From: Pterois miles
Lineage: Eukaryota > Chordata > Actinopteri > Perciformes > Scorpaenidae
Assembly: GCA_947000775.1 (NCBI GenBank)
Contig: CAMQGK010000637.1
Span: 15,816,501-15,880,500 of the forward strand
Reading direction: 5' to 3'
Length of the DNA: 64,000 bases
Below are positions 58,621 through 64,000 of this stretch, in pieces. The position numbers and the translations under genes are program-made. Positions within the stretch are counted from its first letter, which is position 1; each line of letters opens with the position of its first letter. The notes under the pieces were generated by a model. The model ran no database searches, was not told the origin of the DNA, and saw nothing but the letters and a program-made list of their open reading frames with translations.

Positions 58621-58945
58621 AGAAGAAGAAGAAGAAGAAGATCTACCTTTATTAGTCCCACAGTGGGGAAATTCAATTTACACTCTGTTTAACTTATACA
58701 TGGTACATGCACACAAACACACACACACATGCATTAATGGAGAGATGTCAGAGTGATGGGGCTGCTCCAGACAAGCGCCCCGAGCAGTTGGGGGTTTGGT
58801 GCCTTGCTCAGGGGCACCTCGGCAGTGCCCAAGAGGTAAACTGGCACCTCTCCAGCTACCAGTTCACACTCAGTTTTTGGTCCATGTCGGGACTTGAACC
58901 GGTGACCCTCCGGTTCCCAAGCCAACTCCCTACAGACTGAGCTAC
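58621..58945 (-). mobile_element. tRNA-derived SINE, copy 3
   Basis: Same family as 3525-3873 and 29757-30093, here in intergenic DNA. The head is slightly shorter and ends at GTAGCTCAGTCTGTAGGG. The tail reads CCCACTGTGGGACTAATAAA then (TTC)n. Confidence 0.85.
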
Positions 58946-60509
58946 TTAATGTTCAGTAGGTTTTCTTTTTTTGCTGTTTTCTTTTTCATATACTTGAGTG
59001 ATTTGCTGTGCAGGGCTACTTCTCAAATTTTGTGTGTTTTCTGTTCACAGTAGAAAATTGTCAGAATTTACAATTCGTTCAAACGCCAGCATGCCACATT
59101 AAAACTGATTATTCAGTGTTGCATCATGCACAACCACAATCCAAAGCACAATACAAACAGAAGACAAGAATACAGTCACTGATTGATTTTGTCTTTTTAA
59201 CTTTCAAGTAAAAATGGTAATGTACATGCATTTATACATTAACTACAAGTGCTCTCACAATATCAGATTTTATATATTGTGGCCAAAATAATTCACAATA
59301 TTGTATAATATCAACAAATAAAGTGTAGGGAGGTGAGAGAGTCTGTAAACACACACACACACACACACACGTATAATTACTTAAGAGGAGAGAAGATCTT
59401 TAATTATCACAGTTATCTTCAATACCGGTATATCGTGACAGCCCTATTAACTACCATAATAATAGAGTAGGCCTATACCTTGTAGTATTAATATAGCCTT
59501 TAATATAAAACTGAGATCTTCCTGGAGCTGTGTCAAATTGTGAATGTTTGCTGTCCATAAACATATTGAACTAATTAATATACTGTGATTCATCTCATCT
59601 TGTATTCTTGTGTGGTTTTCACAATGATTTTATTAGTGAACAATTTTACTTTTCCACAGTTGATAAAAACGGTCAGTCAAAATTCAGCTGACAAATAATC
59701 ACAATCACTGGATTTTAACAAAATCTTTTTATTATTATATAAACATCACCCAGTGATTAACTGAGGGAAAACTCTGTTAATCGCTGTTTGTGGTATCATG
59801 AAATACGAGCAGAGTAAGAGCTCTTCGTTTTTCTCGTCTCTGCCGCTGTGGTTAAAAATAGCCTGTGTGTCTTTTCAATGGCGCTGCGCCGCCGGGGATT
59901 TACAGCACAAATAATATAATAATGATAGTAAAGGCATGAATGTGAGGATCGATCAGACACGTTGCTGCCTATAGAGTTTATTCTTTACAGGTCTTCATTC
60001 AGAAGACTGTAGGAACTTTGCAATCAGTTCACAAGGCCACATACATTAAAGTCCTGTCTCTGCAGAGCCTCCCAGGGAAAGCACGCTTTCTGATTTACTG
60101 ATTTATCTGAAGGAGGAAAAGCAGCAGCGGAATGAAGAGGGTGTGAAACCGATACTGCACCGTCTGGCCACCTCTCCCTGAGCCAATCAGCAGCCGATCA
60201 GAAGCTGCTCCGAAACTACAGCAAGGCCGCACACTTGGCAGGTGGACAAAAAAACCACTGTGCAGAATAAAAACTGATAATGTACGAATATGTAGGAGTT
60301 AACTGTGTGGAGATTAACACCAAGAGTAAGAGTGATGTTCACTTTGTGCTTGATGTCTCTGCAGAACAATGTGAGACAACACATCTAGAAAACACAAAAA
60401 GCAGCCAAGACAATTAAATTTAAGAGGCTTTTTATATACAAAATCATTAAGGCCAGGAATAAACTGCAGCATACACAGACATCTTTACATTCAGGTAAAC
60501 TGAGCAGAT
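58946..60509. other. intergenic, no gene seen
   Basis: AT-rich with a short (CA)n at 59349-59371 and scattered repeat fragments such as TATCGTGACAGCCCTATTAA near 59430-59450. No ORF or exon recognised. Confidence 0.4.
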
Positions 60510-60690
60510 AAAGTATTTCAGTGGTTGACGAGGTACTCTTTTACTTAAATAAAAGCAGCAGTGGCCTACAACAGAGTAAAAATACTCCATTAAATGCCTG
60601 CATTCAACACTTAACTAAAAATACAGACATATTAGCAGCAACATATATCAAACATAACAGTCCTCATTATGCAGTATGGTCCCTCTCAGA
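60510..60690. mobile_element. fragment of the AAAGTACTC element family
   Basis: AGGTACTCTTTTACTTAAAT, AGTAAAAATACTCC and CTCATTATGCAGTATGGTCC match the decayed family seen at 14891-15583. Confidence 0.45.
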
Positions 60691-60822
60691 AGTTTATGTC
60701 ATGTTATTGCATTATTATGTTTGTTGTTGTTGTTAGCTATAAACCAAGTAGTATAAGGCAAGAATACTTAATTATACTTTTCTTAAGTGTATCTTGATCA
60801 AAATATTAAGTACAAGTAGACC

Positions 60823-61080
60823 TATAAGCCAAGTATGCATAGATTTTTCTGTATACCTGTCAGTATAAGCCAAGCACACTTAGATTTTTTTGTATACTTG
60901 TCAGTATAAGCCAAGTATACTTAGATTTTTGTATACTTGTCAGTGTGAGCCAAGCATACTTTGATTTTTCTGTATACTTGTCAGTATGAGCCAAGTAAAC
61001 TAAGACTTTTTTGTATTCTATACACCTGTCAAAGTACACATAGAGATTTAAATTTACTTGTCTGTATGAGCCAAGTACAG
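60823..61080. repeat. 41-bp minisatellite
   Basis: Five to six tandem units of the form TATAAGCCAAGTATACTTAG followed by ATTTTTNTGTATACTTGTCAG, decaying towards 61080. Units differ by point changes and one-base indels in the T run. Confidence 0.85.
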
Positions 61081-61356
61081 TTATGTATAATTTTGTTAAG
61101 AATATCTATGATTAGTACATAAAAAGTAAACTGAAAGTATACTTATTTTAAATTTAAATGTAGTATACTAATAGCACACTTGAATAAACTTCTTTTTGGT
61201 AAGGGATGATATGATCACTGCATGTGTGTTAGATGTGTTTATAATTATATGTAACTCTAAAATATCCCAGTTCAAATGCATTTTTGTATGCATTGCATTA
61301 CATACTGTACATTTGGCCTGCATATGACATACATTTTTAAAGTTTGTACAGAAATG

Positions 61357-61362
61357 TTTATT
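61357..61362 (-). terminator. trpm2: candidate trpm2 poly(A) signal
   Basis: AATAAA on the minus strand about 610 nt after the trpm2 stop. Confidence 0.35.
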
Positions 61363-61970
61363 TGGTTAATAAAAATGTTTTATGTAGCTACTGATACAAA
61401 TCAAACTGTACACAAATATGTTATTGCATGTATGCTACAATAAAAACAACTTAAAATATCATCTGTTGGTCTACAGTATAGCTTAAATCGGATAATAAGA
61501 AGTAACACCAAGACGCATTTTCAGCGCTATTTTTTCAGCATTAAGCTATCAGCAGCTATGCAGGTGTTTATGTTTGCACACCTAGACTTTCCAGGATGTG
61601 GCGGTACGTAATAGGAAGTAAGGCTACTCATGAGGACAAAAATCCACAAGTGCCAGGACTCAGTTCTGGTGAGTACCAGCCCATTTCAGGCACTGATTAT
61701 TGATGCATGTCCTTGTAAGTGGCATTGTGGTGGAGCTAGTACTTAATATAGTAGTCATCCAGAACAATGAATACTTGATCATATGCATTTGGACATTCTA
61801 TCCTGTGACATTAGTGCAAATAAAAAATAATCACAGCAGCATCCATTATGGCTTCATAGTGTCTTGCTTCATTTTCAGTGCAACAGAATGAATAAAAGGC
61901 CACATGAAGAGGCAGAAGAAACCCTGCGGCTCATGAAGAGGCACATTTACAGCTACAGCGGAGTTCAGCA

Positions 61971-62087
61971 TCAGAACTTCCTGTTGTGTAGCTCGGCAAC
62001 CTGCCGCAGAGAGTCTCTTTGGTTTGAGCTAAGCGTGGTTTTGCCGCTCACTTCCCGCCACTGTAGCCCACCATGACTGATCGCCAC
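61971..62087 (-). CDS. trpm2: trpm2 terminal exon
   Basis: Thirty-eight codons plus TGA (61971-61973), starting VAISHGGLQWREV and ending VAELHNRKF. Acceptor CTCAG. Confidence 0.82.
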   Translation of the reverse strand: MAISHGGLQWREVSGKTTLSSNQRDSLRQVAELHNRKF

Positions 62088-64000
62088 CTGAGACGGAGAT
62101 AATCACAGAACAATGAGTGGATATTCACTGTATCATGACCTGAATTTCATCTCCAAATATCACCCAAATGCAGAGGAAACAAATAATCCATCAGTCAAGT
62201 TGTTCCTGTAAAACAATAAAATAAAAATAATGGTCTCACCATACTGTTGATGTCCACCATCACCTGGCTTGTTCTGTCCAGGTGAATATTCAGGACGGTG
62301 GTTTCCACCCAGGCGTTATCTGTGTTCCTGCAGTCATCCACATAACCCTCAAACACCTAAAACACAGCAACACAGTCAGGATGAACAAGTTCCCCGATGT
62401 CAGTGTCATGAAAAGCATATTAGGATACATCTGATTCATTTTAAACAGTAATCGAATCAACAGGTTAGATGCCTCACAACAAAATAAGGTGCTGACTAAT
62501 TTAAGCTGACAAGAGCTTCAACTAAATGCAGAAGATTTTAGTGGTAGAAGACTTTGGTTTGATCAGATGTCTGAGATTTTTAGAGGAGGTCTTCTTGCTT
62601 TTGTCCATCAATAGGTGTAGGCTAAATAATAGATACGGCTTTTAGTATGAAGCAGTCCAGTTCAACAACTCCACAAACTGCAGCTTCCAAAATCATCATA
62701 GACGTAGTTGAATGTTTTACCTACATTTTACTTTCATTTTCATTTTATTGCAGGGCTGTTGTATCAGACTACATTAGTTTTAACTAATAACAGGACGTAA
62801 TAAACTGACAACTGACTGTAGGATCTCTAGCTACAAAATTGGTTTCCTTAAATCTAGGGGCTATTTTTGATTCCCAATCAAGTCCACAAATCCGCTCAGA
62901 TCATTAGGCATTTTTGGGCAAAAACTGCATAACAACCTTTCAGCATATTGTAATTCAAGTGTTCTGAGAGAAACTAGACTTCTGCACCTCGACATGTTTT
63001 CAGGCATTAAAAACAATCTAGTCCCTAATGGGAAACTGACCAATCACAGGTCATTTCACAGGAAGAGAGAGGGCGCATTCCCATTGGCTATGATTCAACT
63101 GGTGGGCAGTGCTTAGTATTTCCTCAGCTGTTCTCAACATGGTTGCCGGGTCACAAACGTTCTCATTTTACAGCTAAACAGTAACTACGAGATGTTTCTG
63201 TGAACATTTGAGGGGAGAAATAGACATTACAGTTGATTTATATTTGATCAGCGATCTGTGATCTGTGAGTGACAGCTGTTCAGAGATGGCAGACTCTAGC
63301 TCTGCTCTGATTGGTTGTTTTCCTCTGGTCTGTGAAATCTTGCAGATGTTATTAGGAACATTGGAGAACACAGAGGAACATGATTTTTTTTTTTCACAGT
63401 ACCTGTCTTATGTACTACTGTCAGGATATAGCCACCATTTTATGAAATAACTTTTTTAAATCATGCTTGCTACACGTCTAGTGTAGCCATCTAGTGGTGT
63501 GGTTGCAGAATGAAACCGACTGAGAACCCCTTCACTCACTCCTCCCTTTCTATGACTGCAGTAATGTGAGCCACGGAGTGCAAAACAGTGTTAACTCTGT
63601 TCGCCTCACTCAGTGGCCATCCTTACTATACTTTTAGGAGCAACAGAAGACCAACGGCAGCTGGCGGTACCATGGTTTCGTGCTCTGTAGCTCATATTAC
63701 TGCAGCTTCACAGGTGTGTTGGAGAACTATGGTGGCCTTCAGGTAATGTAAAAACGTTAAAGTCTAGAGCCAGGGTTTGGTTTGTTCACTACTGTAGAAA
63801 CATAGTGGAGCAACATGGCGGACTACATGACGAGGACCTGCTGCCTATGTAGATATGAGGGGCTCATTCTAAGCTAATGAAAACACAATGATTCTTAGTC
63901 TCAGATGAAAACATAGTTATGATTATTATAGATACTCAAGCTCTATACTCTATAAAGACAAACCAAAGTATTGAACAGACATACCTTTGTACCCTCTGAT
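61971..64000 (-). CDS. trpm2: TRPM2-like channel, C-terminal exons (partial, gene continues beyond the window)
   Basis: The last three exons, 63985-64000 (cut by the edge), 62240-62356 and 61971-62087, encode the end of a NUDT9-homology domain. All junctions are phase 0. The motif YVDDCRNTDNAWVETTVLNI is diagnostic of NUDT9 and TRPM2. The 28 residues after the conserved Trp of LQW equal the human TRPM2 tail length, while NUDT9 has a longer, acidic tail, so trpm2 is preferred. In TRPM2, a plasma-membrane Ca2+-permeable channel, this domain binds ADP-ribose and gates the pore in mammals. The Nudix box and channel domain lie outside, so enzymatic status cannot be judged. Confidence 0.8.
62240..62356 (-). 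CDS. trpm2: trpm2 penultimate exon
   Basis: Thirty-nine whole codons starting VFEGYVDDCRNTDNAWVETT and ending DINSM. Acceptor GTTTTAG, donor ATG|GTGAGA. Confidence 0.85.
63481..63912 (+). mobile_element. dispersed ~0.5 kb element, family B copy 3
   Basis: GTAGCCATCTAGTGGTGTGG at the left end, then CACTCCTCCCTTTC, GAGCCAGGGTTTGGTTTG and TGTAGATATGAGGGGCTCAT. Same orientation as 24686-25176. Lies in a trpm2 intron. Confidence 0.7.
63985..64000 (-). CDS. trpm2: trpm2 exon, 3' end only
   Basis: Sixteen bases remain, reading SEGTK in the frame of the next exon, then donor AAAG|GTATGT. Edge-truncated. Confidence 0.6.

Noticed and set aside
60823..61080. CRISPR-like array of short repeats
   Set aside because: Units are contiguous with no unique spacers, in vertebrate DNA; it is a minisatellite.
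61971..62356. Assignment to nudt9
   Set aside because: The tail after the conserved Trp is 28 residues as in TRPM2; NUDT9 has a longer acidic end. The gene may still need upstream exons for proof.

Overview
This is vertebrate nuclear DNA, almost certainly from a spiny-rayed (percomorph) teleost. Genes are split into small exons with GT-AG introns. The encoded proteins align end to end with human PFKL, MAP3K13 and the TRPM2 C-terminus. Introns are packed with fish-type short transposon relics and long CA, TA and CT microsatellites. No bacterial features, CRISPR arrays, operons or functional RNA genes were seen. All three protein genes lie on the minus strand, so each reads from high to low coordinates.

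Region 1 (394-15917): a complete liver-type 6-phosphofructokinase gene, pfkl. Twenty-two coding exons join without a frame break into 780 residues, the same length as human PFKL. The catalytic aspartate falls at residue 166 and the ATP-loop GGDG motif at 117-120. A likely promoter lies just above 15917. The introns hold a tRNA-derived SINE, a ubiquitous fish repeat, a LINE 3' end and several inverted-repeat (MITE-like) elements.

Region 2 (about 16950-58120): map3k13 (leucine zipper kinase, LZK), complete. Thirteen coding exons (20132-31204) join into 1008 residues: disordered N-terminus, kinase domain, double leucine zipper, long disordered tail and conserved acidic C-terminal blocks. The first coding exon has a strong acceptor upstream of its ATG, so a 5' UTR exon must lie further up. 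The best candidates are a 79-bp exon at 44056-44134 and a CpG-rich ETS/CRE/CCAAT promoter with a GT donor near 58042-58200. Between 31300 and 58000 I see no other protein gene, only repeats and unexplained single-copy-looking sequence. The first AATAAA signals after the stop are near 16956-16989, implying a 3' UTR of about 3.1 kb.

Region 3 (58200-61970): intergenic, with a SINE copy, a fragment of a common fish repeat and a 41-bp minisatellite.

Region 4 (61971-64000): the last three exons, the uppermost cut by the window edge, of a gene ending in a NUDT9-homology domain. The length and spacing of the C-terminus fit trpm2 rather than nudt9. PFKL and TRPM2 are close neighbours on human chromosome 21, while MAP3K13 is on human chromosome 3, so the order here is a rearranged combination.

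The three genes act in separate processes: glycolysis, JNK stress signalling and an ADP-ribose-gated cation channel. I found no convincing new biological system. The points most worth checking are the unusual gene order, the unannotated 5' structure of map3k13 with a possible uORF, oppositely oriented repeat copies in its long 5' intron, and a remnant of a Harbinger-like Myb/trihelix protein.
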